Positions 17,739 through 25,327 of a stretch of 64,000 bases of DNA are shown piece by piece; the stretch's first letter is position 1, and each line of letters begins with the position of its first letter. A program made the position numbers and the translations under genes. The notes under the pieces were generated by a model. That model did no database searches. It was given only the letters and a program-made list of their open reading frames with translations, and had not been told where the DNA came from. The DNA is from Pseudolabrys sp963742345 (GTDB taxonomy: Bacteria; Pseudomonadota; Alphaproteobacteria; Rhizobiales; Xanthobacteraceae), in contig CAVULO010000011.1 of assembly GCA_963742345.1 (NCBI GenBank), positions 310,001 through 374,000 of the forward strand, given 5' to 3'.

Positions 17739-18950
17739 ATGCAAACCGTGAAGTGGCTGGGCTGTTTGGTGCTTGGCTTGGCTCTCGCCGCCCCGGCGCG
17801 GGCCGAGACCATCAAGATCGGAATTCTGATTCCCTATTCGGGCACCAACGCCGATCTTGGCGATGTGCAGGACAAGGCCTTCGACCTGTACATGAAGCTT
17901 CACGCCAAGGACATCGCGCCGCACAAAGTCGAACTCATCAAGCGCGACGAAGGGCCACCATCCGGTGCAAACGCCAAGACCGCAGCAACCGAGCTGATCA
18001 CCCGCGACAAGGTCAATCTCATTCTTGGCGTCGTGTACTCGCCATCGGCGATCGCAATGGCGCCGGTCATCACGCAAGCCAAGGTGCCGTTCATCATCGC
18101 CAATGCCGGCACCGCCTGGATCACACAGCTGTCGCCCTACATCGTCCGCTTCTCGTTCAGCATGTGGCACGACGGCTACGCCATGGGCACTTACGCGGAA
18201 AACAAGCTCAAATGTAAAACGGCGGCGACCGCCTATACCGATTTCCCGCCCGGCAAGGATTCGACGGAAGCTTTCAAGACCAGCTTCGAGAAGGCCGGCG
18301 GCAAGGTGATCGACGCCATCCCGATGGGTAATCCCGCGCAGGTCCCTGACATGACGCCGTTCTTCCAGCGCGTGAAAGACGAGAAGCCGGACTGTCTCTT
18401 CGTGTTCATTCCGTCGGGCTCGCATGCCTCGGCGGTGGTCAAAACCTACGGCCAACTCGGTTTGCGGCAGGCCGGAATCAAGCTCATCGGACCGAAGGAC
18501 GTCGTTCCCGACAGCAAGCTTCAGACAATGGGCGATGCCGCAATCGGGACGATCGTGATGAGCTCCTACAGCAACGACCTCGACAATCCTGCCAACAAGG
18601 CGTTCGTCAAAGCGTGGCATGAAGCCTACGGCCCCGACAATTATCCCGATTTCGAGTCGGCCAACGCGTGGGATGCGATCGACGCCGTTTTCCACACCAT
18701 CAAGAAACTCGACGGCAAGTTCGACGCCGATACGTTCGTCAACGAAATCAAGCAGTGGAAGGCGTCAGGACCGCGCGGCAAGATCAGCATAGACCCCGAG
18801 ACGCGCGACATCGTGAACGACGAACATGCGATGGAAGTGATCCGCAAGCCGGACGGCAAGCTCGGCACCAAAATTCTCGGGACCATCAGCGCGGTCAAAG
18901 ACCCTTGCAAGGACCTCAAGATTGGACGGTGCGGCACGCAACAGCCGTAA
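17739..18950 (+). CDS. LivK-type ABC solute-binding protein (periplasmic binding fold I)
   Basis: The 403-residue product has a signal peptide (MQTVKWLGCLVLGLALAAPARA) and a type I binding fold: IKIGILIPYSGTNADLG, ELITRDKVNLILGVVYSPSA, VPFIIANAGTAWITQLSPYI and RFSFSMWHDGYAMG. Relatives bind branched-chain amino acids, amides or aromatic acids. No LivHMGF genes are adjacent. It is followed after 22 nt by an exported acetolactate decarboxylase gene, which suggests a shared transcript. An AAGGGGGG site lies before the ATG. Ligand unknown. Confidence 0.9.
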   Translation: MQTVKWLGCLVLGLALAAPARAETIKIGILIPYSGTNADLGDVQDKAFDLYMKLHAKDIAPHKVELIKRDEGPPSGANAKTAATELITRDKVNLILGVVYSPSAIAMAPVITQAKVPFIIANAGTAWITQLSPYIVRFSFSMWHDGYAMGTYAENKLKCKTAATAYTDFPPGKDSTEAFKTSFEKAGGKVIDAIPMGNPAQVPDMTPFFQRVKDEKPDCLFVFIPSGSHASAVVKTYGQLGLRQAGIKLIGPKDVVPDSKLQTMGDAAIGTIVMSSYSNDLDNPANKAFVKAWHEAYGPDNYPDFESANAWDAIDAVFHTIKKLDGKFDADTFVNEIKQWKASGPRGKISIDPETRDIVNDEHAMEVIRKPDGKLGTKILGTISAVKDPCKDLKIGRCGTQQP

Positions 18951-18972
18951 CGCGGGCACGCGAGATCGTCTC

Positions 18973-19713
18973 ATGCGGACACGGCTAATTCCGGTCGCCC
19001 TGCTTTTCATGATCTCTCCGGCGGCGGCACAGACGCCGCCGGCGGGCGGTACCGGCCTGCACACGCTGCGACAGCCCTACGACATTGAGGCCTTCGGCGC
19101 GTTTCGTATGCTGATCCTTGAAGGCGATTTCAGCCCCAAGGTGTCGCTCGGTGCAGTGATGGCAAAACACCCGACGATCGGGGTTGGCACGGTGGCGGAC
19201 GCCCGCGGCGAAATCACCATTCACGACGGCAAGCTGATCGTCAGCTACGGCAAGGAAGCACCACACCCGGCTGCCGAGGCCGAACCCGCCGCACTGCTCG
19301 CGACCTCGACCGTCGCCGGCTGGCAGACGCTAAAAGTGGAGCAGGATATTGCGCCCGACGGAATCGAAGACTTCATCGCACAGGCAGCGGGCGCGCACGG
19401 CATCAACCAGGAAGGCCCCTTCCCGTTTCAAGTCCGCGGTACGTTAGCGTCCTACGTCATGCACGTGAATGCCGAGCCGACCAACGGCCCGCACGGGATG
19501 GGCCAGCCGATCGCCGTGACCATGGAGATCAAGGGTAACTCCATTGCAGGCATAGTCTCAGGCATCTACGCGTCGCGCGACCTGGTCGGTATCGTGAGCC
19601 ATGGTGGCACCCGCACCCACAGCCATTGGATCTCACCCGATGGCAAGTCCACCGCGCATCTCGACAGTTGGGGACTGAAGGCCGGCGCCGAGCTATCGCT
19701 GCCAAAGCCCTGA
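18973..19713 (+). CDS. Acetolactate decarboxylase-family protein with signal peptide
   Basis: The ATG at 18973 opens a signal peptide (MRTRLIPVALLFMISPAAAQ). The body shows GVGTVADARGEITIHDG (E80) and the metal triad THSHWISPDGKSTAHLD, with H216, H218 and H229. The H-x-H-x10-H spacing equals that of the zinc site of bacillary acetolactate decarboxylase, which turns acetolactate into acetoin. Known enzymes are mostly cytosolic in fermenters; here the export signal and a binding-protein partner upstream argue for a periplasmic reaction on an acquired compound. The fold call is good; the actual substrate is open. Confidence 0.8.
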   Translation: MRTRLIPVALLFMISPAAAQTPPAGGTGLHTLRQPYDIEAFGAFRMLILEGDFSPKVSLGAVMAKHPTIGVGTVADARGEITIHDGKLIVSYGKEAPHPAAEAEPAALLATSTVAGWQTLKVEQDIAPDGIEDFIAQAAGAHGINQEGPFPFQVRGTLASYVMHVNAEPTNGPHGMGQPIAVTMEIKGNSIAGIVSGIYASRDLVGIVSHGGTRTHSHWISPDGKSTAHLDSWGLKAGAELSLPKP

Positions 19714-19732
19714 CCTCGGTCCTCGCCGGAAG

Positions 19733-19969
19733 CTACGCCGCCGACAAGCGCGTTAACATCATCATCACCGCCGCCATCACAACAATCATAATCAGCACCA
19801 TGATCGCAATGTGAGGCCAACTGCCGGTCATGTGCCGAAGCAGAGCGAAGCGGGTATTTTCCGGCACCAATGCCATGCCGCACTTGGGGCATTTGCCCGG
19901 TGATGATTGGCGGACACTGGCGTGCATTGGGCAGATGTAGGCCATGCCCCCACTTTTGATCTCAGCCAT
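19733..19969 (-). CDS. Heavy-metal-binding domain (HMBD) small membrane protein
   Basis: The 78-residue product starts at 19969 behind GGGGAGCTGCAA. It carries CPMH (13-16) and CPKCGM (27-32), the HMBD signature found at the N-termini of copper-efflux proteins and ATPases, followed by one Met-rich membrane segment (about 50-70). It may bind Cu or Zn at the inner membrane. It is divergent from the SHOCT protein across an intergenic FixK-like box. Confidence 0.75.
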   Translation of the reverse strand: MAEIKSGGMAYICPMHASVRQSSPGKCPKCGMALVPENTRFALLRHMTGSWPHIAIMVLIMIVVMAAVMMMLTRLSAA

Positions 19970-20033
19970 TTGCAGCTCCCCATCGGAAGTGGAGCCCCCT
20001 GAATGCAGAATAGACAGCGCGATGTGCATGCCA

Positions 20034-20047
20034 TTGATCTACCTCAA
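20034..20047. promoter_or_regulatory. FNR/FixK-like box
   Basis: TTGAT-CTAC-CTCAA differs by one base from the FNR/FixK consensus TTGAT-N4-ATCAA. Its centre is about 60 nt before the SHOCT start, which would allow activation from around -40. It could also serve the divergent HMBD gene. Oxygen-responsive control is inferred. Confidence 0.4.
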
Positions 20048-20099
20048 GGCACGACCGTCATCAAAAGCGAGAATGCAATACTGATTATAGGAGGCGACC

Positions 20100-20324
20100 A
20101 TGTGGTGGTGGAACGATTTTTGGCCAATGCCGTGGGTGTTTGGACCGCTGATGATGCTTTTTTTCATGGCTCTATGCATGGGCATGATGTGGTTCATGAT
20201 GCGCGGAATGGGCGGCCGTGGTGGCCACTACACCAACGCAGTGGATATTCTCGACGAGCGATTCGCGCGCGGGGAATTGACCCAGTCGGAATATGAGGAG
20301 CGCCGGCGGGTGCTCAAAACCTAA
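20100..20324 (+). CDS. SHOCT-domain small membrane protein
   Basis: The 74-residue protein has a Trp/Met-rich membrane segment (about 10-36) and ends in a short C-terminal SHOCT domain, ILDERFARGELTQSEYEERR. TAGGAGGCGACC precedes the ATG. SHOCT segments sit at the ends of many bacterial membrane proteins and are thought to mediate oligomerisation. Similar small proteins often lie near copper and redox genes; here the neighbour across the promoter is a metal-binding HMBD protein. Confidence 0.8.
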   Translation: MWWWNDFWPMPWVFGPLMMLFFMALCMGMMWFMMRGMGGRGGHYTNAVDILDERFARGELTQSEYEERRRVLKT

Positions 20325-20378
20325 AAAAGGCATTTCGTCCGAACATCCGCGCGGCAAGGTGCCGCCTGCATGCGGCCG

Positions 20379-20540
20379 TCATGCGACTTCGTCGCTGATG
20401 ATCTCAACGACGATATATGCGCACAAGGAAATATAAATCAGGGTGAAGATCCCTGCTGACGGCCCGAAAATCGCCACCAGTCCGACTACAGCAGCAAGTA
20501 TGGCCGCGACCCAAACGTCCAACGGGATTGATGCAAACAT
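20379..20540 (-). CDS. Small hydrophobic membrane protein
   Basis: The ATG at 20540 follows GGGGAGGGCAGC. The 53-residue product is nearly all hydrophobic, with two likely membrane segments (AAILAAVVGLVAIFG and IFTLIYISLCAYIVVEII) and an acidic C-terminus. The longer open frame upstream lacks coding character. I do not recognise a family. Confidence 0.5.
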   Translation of the reverse strand: MFASIPLDVWVAAILAAVVGLVAIFGPSAGIFTLIYISLCAYIVVEIISDEVA

Positions 20541-20762
20541 GCTGCCCTCCCCACTGCGAGCACACTGATCGATATGAGTGGCGCTGCTTTGCGCCAAGTC
20601 AAAAGTTCGCAGAAATCCACAAATGGCGGCACCAGCTTTTCCCAAGGTACCTTGTGCGAGCGGCCCTATTTTACCACTTGGACCGCAATTTTTGCCGCAA
20701 TCGCGGAACAGATTCCCTGGTGCAAGGTTTCTCAGGCGACCACCCGTCAAGCGGAAGCCTAT

Positions 20763-20996
20763 ATGTCTCTAACAATCGCCGTCCCAGAGAGCCGAAGGTG
20801 CCGGACGCGGGCTCGAGAATGCCGTTCGATGGCGGAGCGATTCCGCGTTCACATCGCTCGCGATCAGATGCTCAAGGCAGCGTCAGATTACGAACGTATG
20901 GCGCGGGACGCCGAGCAGCGCGAGATCGCGCAGGGGCTATCGCGACTATTGGCGCTTGCAACGACCCGGCATCTTGCAAGCTGGAGCGGCCGTTAG
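20763..20996 (+). CDS. Small hypothetical protein, Arg/Ala-rich helical
   Basis: The 77-residue chain (ECRSMAERFRVHIARDQMLK, then ASDYERMARDAEQ) has the pattern ECR.MA...D...ML..A..YERMA..AE, which I associate with small cytosolic proteins of Bradyrhizobium-type genomes. There is no signal peptide and the chain looks mostly helical. The ribosome site is weak. No function is known to me. Confidence 0.45.
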   Translation: MSLTIAVPESRRCRTRARECRSMAERFRVHIARDQMLKAASDYERMARDAEQREIAQGLSRLLALATTRHLASWSGR

Positions 20997-21206
20997 CGAG
21001 TTCACACATTTTCATCGGAGCATGGCGACAAGCCGCCCTTGCGGGCACAGCCGTAGTCTTGGCAAAGATGAGAAAGGTCGCCTTCACACGGATAACCCGT
21101 GATCGGGCAACGGACAGGCGGCTCGCTCGCGGACAAACCCGCGGCGAAGAACCAGGGATTGCTCCAAACGACTTCCTTCATTGCTACCTCCGTGCGTAGC
21201 GCTCAA

Positions 21207-21428
21207 TCATATGCGGTCATCAGACCGATGACGGTTGCTACTTCGGTACGAGTCATTGGACGGCATCAGCGGCGCGTGGTGCTCAATCACTCGGCGAGCC
21301 TGGTGATGGCGTGTTTCCTTCAGCGCCTCCATGAAGCGAGCGAAGAGGCGCTTACGCGGTCTGGCCTTTACGCGTTCAACAACAGCATTGGCGGGGGCAC
21401 GTGTGGCCCCATACGTCACGGCGTCCAT
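21207..21428 (-). CDS. Small basic hypothetical protein
   Basis: The ATG at 21428 follows AAGGAAAGACCAG. The 73-residue product is basic, with VKARPRKRLFARFMEALKET and RRVIEHHAPLMPS, a pattern (RF..AL.E.R..QA.R.I..H) that I recall from short helical proteins of rhizobia that resemble DUF1127. It is the gene after the methyltransferase on the same strand, 72 nt away. No function can be given. Confidence 0.45.
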   Translation of the reverse strand: MDAVTYGATRAPANAVVERVKARPRKRLFARFMEALKETRHHQARRVIEHHAPLMPSNDSYRSSNRHRSDDRI

Positions 21429-21500
21429 CTGGTCTTTCCTTCTCGAAAACCTTCTGCAAATATCCTGGCGCTTCGTCTCGAGACGCAACGTTCAGGCGCG

Positions 21501-22361
21501 TCACCGCTTCACAATGACAACTTCCAGATATTCGCTCGGCACAACCATCGTTCCGCCGGTGGCCTTGTTCATGCGCGCGACGAGGTCGTACAGGTCTTTC
21601 TCAAGACGGGTCTGCTCGCGCACTTCGAGAGCCGAGAAGGCCTTGAGCATCGGGCCGTAGTAAGTTTTGAACACATCTACGAAGCGTTCGGCCGAGCGAT
21701 AGCGAAAGTTGAAGTAGCGCGGTTCGGTCTTGATCCAGGTCGCGCCTGTCTCGAACATTTCGGTGAGGCGCGCGCGTGTGCCCCAGAGCAGAGGAGATTT
21801 TGCGGCGGCCGGGGGTGGCAAATATTTGCCAAGCGTCTTGAAGACTTGCCCGATGAACCCGTCCGGGGTCCAGTTCGTAAGACCGATTTGGCCACCGGGC
21901 TTGCAGACGCGCAGAAGTTCGGAGGCCGCTTTGTCCTGGTTGGGCGTGAACATCACGCCGAAGGTCGAGAGCACTACATCGAAAGCGCCGTCGGCAAACG
22001 GCAGCGCCTCGGCATCGGCCTCCTTGAACTCAATGGTCACGCCTTCAGCCAAAGCGCGGGCCCGGCCGCACTCCAGCAAGGTCGCCACATAGTCCGTCGA
22101 AACAACGTCGCACCAGCGCCGCGCGGCGGCGAGGCTGACATTTCCGTTGCCGGCAGCCACGTCGAGCACTTTCTTTCCCGAGGTCAGATCGAGAGCTTCG
22201 CAAAGTTCCTCACCGACGATCTGCAAGGTGGTGCCGACCACGGCGTAGTTACCCGAGGCCCAGGCAGCCTTTTGCCGGGCCTTTATGACCGTGAGATCGG
22301 GCGAGGCAGCGGGCAGCTCCTGTTTGGGGAGTTTTGTAGCGGTGAGCGTTGCAACGGGCAT
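21501..22361 (-). CDS. Class I SAM-dependent methyltransferase
   Basis: The ATG at 22361 has AGGAGG six bases upstream. The 286-residue product shows SAM motif I VLDVAAGNGNVS, the acidic loop STDY, motif II EADAEALPFADGAFDVVLST and LRVCKPGGQIGLTNW, a UbiE/Methyltransf_11-type core. The C-terminal part (FRYRSAERFVDVFKTYYGP) recurs in proteins annotated as ubiquinone or lipid methyltransferases, but the substrate is unknown. It is divergent from a winged-helix/TPR regulator, with about 146 bp between the starts. Confidence 0.85.
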   Translation of the reverse strand: MPVATLTATKLPKQELPAASPDLTVIKARQKAAWASGNYAVVGTTLQIVGEELCEALDLTSGKKVLDVAAGNGNVSLAAARRWCDVVSTDYVATLLECGRARALAEGVTIEFKEADAEALPFADGAFDVVLSTFGVMFTPNQDKAASELLRVCKPGGQIGLTNWTPDGFIGQVFKTLGKYLPPPAAAKSPLLWGTRARLTEMFETGATWIKTEPRYFNFRYRSAERFVDVFKTYYGPMLKAFSALEVREQTRLEKDLYDLVARMNKATGGTMVVPSEYLEVVIVKR

Positions 22362-22507
22362 CAAAGCCTCCTGTCCAATTTCCAACATGATTGAGATGTG
22401 AGTACCGGCGACACACCCGGAAGGCTTTGCCCGGAGCTTGATTTGTTCTTGAGACGGGCTTGATTATTTCCTGAGATCAGACTTTCAGTGCAGTTGGGGG
22501 CGCCAAC

Positions 22508-24064
22508 GTGCAATTTCTCTTTGGCGATCATACGCTTGACGACGGCCGTCGCGAGCTGCGCCGCGGCGACGAACCTGTTGCCGTCGAGCCGCAGGTGTTC
22601 GACTTGTTGATTTATCTTGTGCAGAACCGCGACCGTGTCGTCAGCAAGGACGATCTCATTGCGTCGGTCTGGGGCGGCCGGGTCGTTTCCGATTCGACCT
22701 TGACCAGCCGTATTAACGCTGCCCGCAAGGCGGTGGGCGACAGCGGCGGGAAACAGAGCCTGATCCGCACCATCGCGCGCAAGGGCCTGCGCTTCGTTGG
22801 CGACGTGCATATACGGCCAATGGGTCTCGAACCACAAGCCGAGATCCACGAGCTGTCACGCCCGGCCCTGCCGTTGCCCGATCGTCCGGCCATCGCCGTG
22901 CTCCCCTTCGTCAACATGAGCGGCGATCCGGAGCACGAGTATTTTTCCGACGGCATCAGCGAGGACATCATCACCGCACTGTCCAAGCTGCGCTGGTTCT
23001 TCGTGATCGCGCGCAACTCGTCATTCATATACAAGGGCAAAGCCGTCCATATGAAGCAGATCGCCGAAGAACTCGGCGTCGGCTATGTGGTTGAGGGCAG
23101 TGTTCGTAAGAGCGGCGATCGCGTGCGTATCGCCGCCCAGCTCAACGACGTCGCAACCGGCAGCCACATCTGGGCCGAGCGCTACGATCGTGACATCGCC
23201 GATGTATTTGCGGTGCAGGACGAAATCACCGAGGCCATCGTCGCCGCGATTGAGCCGCAACTTTATGCAGCGGAAAACTTCCATGCCCAGCGCAAGCCAC
23301 CTGACAGTTTGGATGCATGGGATCTGGTGATGCGCGCGCTGTCGCATTACTGGCGAGTGACGCGCCAGGACAACGTCGTTGCCCAGGCTTTGCTTGAGAA
23401 GGCAACCGCCATCGATCCCAACTACGGTCAGGCGCTCGGTGTGCTTGCCGCCAGCCAGACCTTCAGCGCTCACATGGGCTGGACGGACATGGCGGCGGTG
23501 GTGCCTGTTGCCGAACGTGCAGCGCTGGCGGCAATCAGGGCCGATAGCGAGGACCCGTGGGCGCATTACGCGCTCGGCAATGTTTATTTGTTCACACGGC
23601 GCTTCGAAGATTCACTTGCCGAATTCGAACTGGCGCTCCAGCTCAATCCCAACTTCTCGCTGGCACAGGGTTATTACGGCCTCGCGTTGGCTTATTGCGG
23701 GCGCTGGGAAGAGGCCGACCTGGCCGCGCGCCGTGCGCTGCGGCTTAGTCCGCGCGATCCATTTTCAGCAATTTATTGCGGGATCGCCGCCTACTCCCAG
23801 TTCGTTGGGCACAACTACGACGAGGCGATGCGGCTCGCGCGCGAAGCAATTCGTCAGCGCAATGATTTCGTCGGCGGCCACAGGGTGCTCACCGCCGCAG
23901 CGGGCATGGCCGGGCAGACCGAAGTGGCAGCGGCCGCGCTGCAGGAACTACGCCGCGCGCAGCCCAATATTTCGATGGATTGGGTCGCCAACCAGATGCC
24001 ATTCCAGCAGGATGCCGACCGAAGGCACTATCTGGATGGTTTTCGCCGCGCGGGTCTCGACTGA
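22508..24064 (+). CDS. Winged-helix (OmpR/CadC-type) regulator with TolB-like and TPR domains
   Basis: Residues about 1-100 are a Trans_reg_C winged helix (EPQVFDLLIYLVQNRDRVVS, then DSTLTSRINAARKAVGD). Next comes the segment AVLPFVNMSGDPEHEYFSDG, IITALSKLRWFFVIARNSSF and VVEGSVRKSGDRVRIAAQL, which is the TolB-like part seen in CadC/adenylate-cyclase-associated proteins. The remainder (about 300-518) is TPR repeats. No membrane segment is visible, unlike CadC. It may regulate the divergent methyltransferase gene through the shared promoter; this is inferred from position. Confidence 0.85.
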   Translation: MQFLFGDHTLDDGRRELRRGDEPVAVEPQVFDLLIYLVQNRDRVVSKDDLIASVWGGRVVSDSTLTSRINAARKAVGDSGGKQSLIRTIARKGLRFVGDVHIRPMGLEPQAEIHELSRPALPLPDRPAIAVLPFVNMSGDPEHEYFSDGISEDIITALSKLRWFFVIARNSSFIYKGKAVHMKQIAEELGVGYVVEGSVRKSGDRVRIAAQLNDVATGSHIWAERYDRDIADVFAVQDEITEAIVAAIEPQLYAAENFHAQRKPPDSLDAWDLVMRALSHYWRVTRQDNVVAQALLEKATAIDPNYGQALGVLAASQTFSAHMGWTDMAAVVPVAERAALAAIRADSEDPWAHYALGNVYLFTRRFEDSLAEFELALQLNPNFSLAQGYYGLALAYCGRWEEADLAARRALRLSPRDPFSAIYCGIAAYSQFVGHNYDEAMRLAREAIRQRNDFVGGHRVLTAAAGMAGQTEVAAAALQELRRAQPNISMDWVANQMPFQQDADRRHYLDGFRRAGLD

Positions 24065-24128
24065 TTGCAGCTCAATCCCGCGATGCTGACGGCCGGCAGC
24101 CTTCGGCCGCTTCGGGAATGGGTCACCG

Positions 24129-24989
24129 TCAATCTGACAGCGATCCCAAGCCGTACATGATCTTCAGGACGGGGCTCATCTGCAGACCTATCCGGTCGAA
24201 CCACGCTTTGAAGATAGCGACGACTTCTCCGCTACGAAAAATTTGTGCAAGCCCCGTGTTCACTGCGAGCCGAAAAGCCCAATCGCCGCGAGGCAATACG
24301 ATTGCATATGGCTCAACGGACAAATCATCAGGCAACATGACCAGGGCCTGCGGATTCTTCATGTGAGCGCCTACCAGCAACAGCTTATCGCTCGCGAAGC
24401 CATCGACACTGCCGGCTTCCAGCATGCCGATTCCTTCACTGCCGTCTTTTACAGAGATGAGCATCGCTTCAATTTTTTGCTGCTTCAGCTGCGCAATGAT
24501 GGCCTGCTCGTTGGTCGTGCCGGCCGCGACGGCAATTTTTTTGCCCGCCATATCGGTAAAGGTACGGATGTTGGAGGCCCTCGTAACGACCATGCCAGTA
24601 CTTTCGACAAAGATGAAGCTCGAAAAATCAACATCCTTCATCCGGCCCAGAGTCACCGTGCTTGACCCGCATTCCATATCGGCCTTGCCACTTGCTACCG
24701 TCGAAAACCGCGTCTGAACATTTACGGGAACCCACTCAATTTTTAGATTACCGCCTCCAAGCTGCCGCTCAATGGAGCTTACAACCAATTTGCAAATATC
24801 GATCGAAAAGCCGACCGGTTCATTTTTCTCATTCACGAAAGAAAATGGCCTGGCATCCGTCCGGTAAGCCAGCTTTATCGTTTTTGAGCTCGCGATGGTC
24901 TTCAGATGGCTGTTGGATGGGACCTGGGTCTGCGCAGAAGCTGCTGTGACGGACAATGCAGAGAGAAGTACAGCGATCAGCCGGAACAT
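24129..24989 (-). CDS. Amino-acid-type ABC solute-binding protein (GltI-like, PBP fold II)
   Basis: The 286-residue product has a signal peptide (MFRLIAVLLSALSVTAASAQ) and the amino-acid-binding core: IKLAYRTDARPFSFVNE, PVGFSIDICKLVVSSIE, MECGSSTVTLGRMKDVDFS and IAVAAGTTNEQAI. It resembles glutamate/aspartate binding proteins. No permease or ATPase gene is near. The preceding codon triplet begins GTG, but the ATG at 24989 fits the signal peptide better. A perfect FNR/FixK box lies about 109 nt upstream. Confidence 0.9.
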   Translation of the reverse strand: MFRLIAVLLSALSVTAASAQTQVPSNSHLKTIASSKTIKLAYRTDARPFSFVNEKNEPVGFSIDICKLVVSSIERQLGGGNLKIEWVPVNVQTRFSTVASGKADMECGSSTVTLGRMKDVDFSSFIFVESTGMVVTRASNIRTFTDMAGKKIAVAAGTTNEQAIIAQLKQQKIEAMLISVKDGSEGIGMLEAGSVDGFASDKLLLVGAHMKNPQALVMLPDDLSVEPYAIVLPRGDWAFRLAVNTGLAQIFRSGEVVAIFKAWFDRIGLQMSPVLKIMYGLGSLSD

Positions 24990-25097
24990 GATTGTCACCG
25001 AATGTTGGAGGGCTGTTGCAGTATCAAAGGTTTCAAAAGTTCTTGGTGGGCCGCCAAGTCCGCCATCAAGCCATTAGGGCCAATCGTGCGCGAGGAA

Positions 25098-25111
25098 TTG
25101 ATTTAGATCAA
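25098..25111. promoter_or_regulatory. Perfect FNR/FixK box
   Basis: TTGATTTAGATCAA matches the FNR/FixK consensus TTGAT-N4-ATCAA in both half-sites. It lies between the divergent amino-acid binding protein (start 24989) and the NdvA-like exporter (start 25328). A site at -40 would give a 5' leader of about 75 nt for the former or 183 nt for the latter. Confidence 0.65.
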
Positions 25112-25327
25112 TGCCCTTGATGCAAGGGGAAAAAGTAAACGCGACGAGAATTCGCCCGCGTCCCCTTTCCCGGCCAAGTGCTGCACGGCTACGCGCAAGA
25201 GGCCCTGGTGTGATAGTTTTGCGCGGCACACAATACCGCCGTTCTGCTTCGGTTCACCGGTGCGGTTGGCGCACATGAAATGGGTTTCCCCTTTGCAATT
25301 GGGAAAACCAATCGTCGGGGTCCATGC

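Noticed and set aside
17724..18695. A 323-codon minus-strand frame opposite the LivK-type gene
   Set aside because: It mirrors a well-supported binding protein and has no ribosome site or domain.
21099..22394. A 431-codon plus-strand frame opposite the methyltransferase
   Set aside because: It is antisense to a clear SAM methyltransferase with intact motifs and has no recognisable domain; high GC gives long shadow frames.
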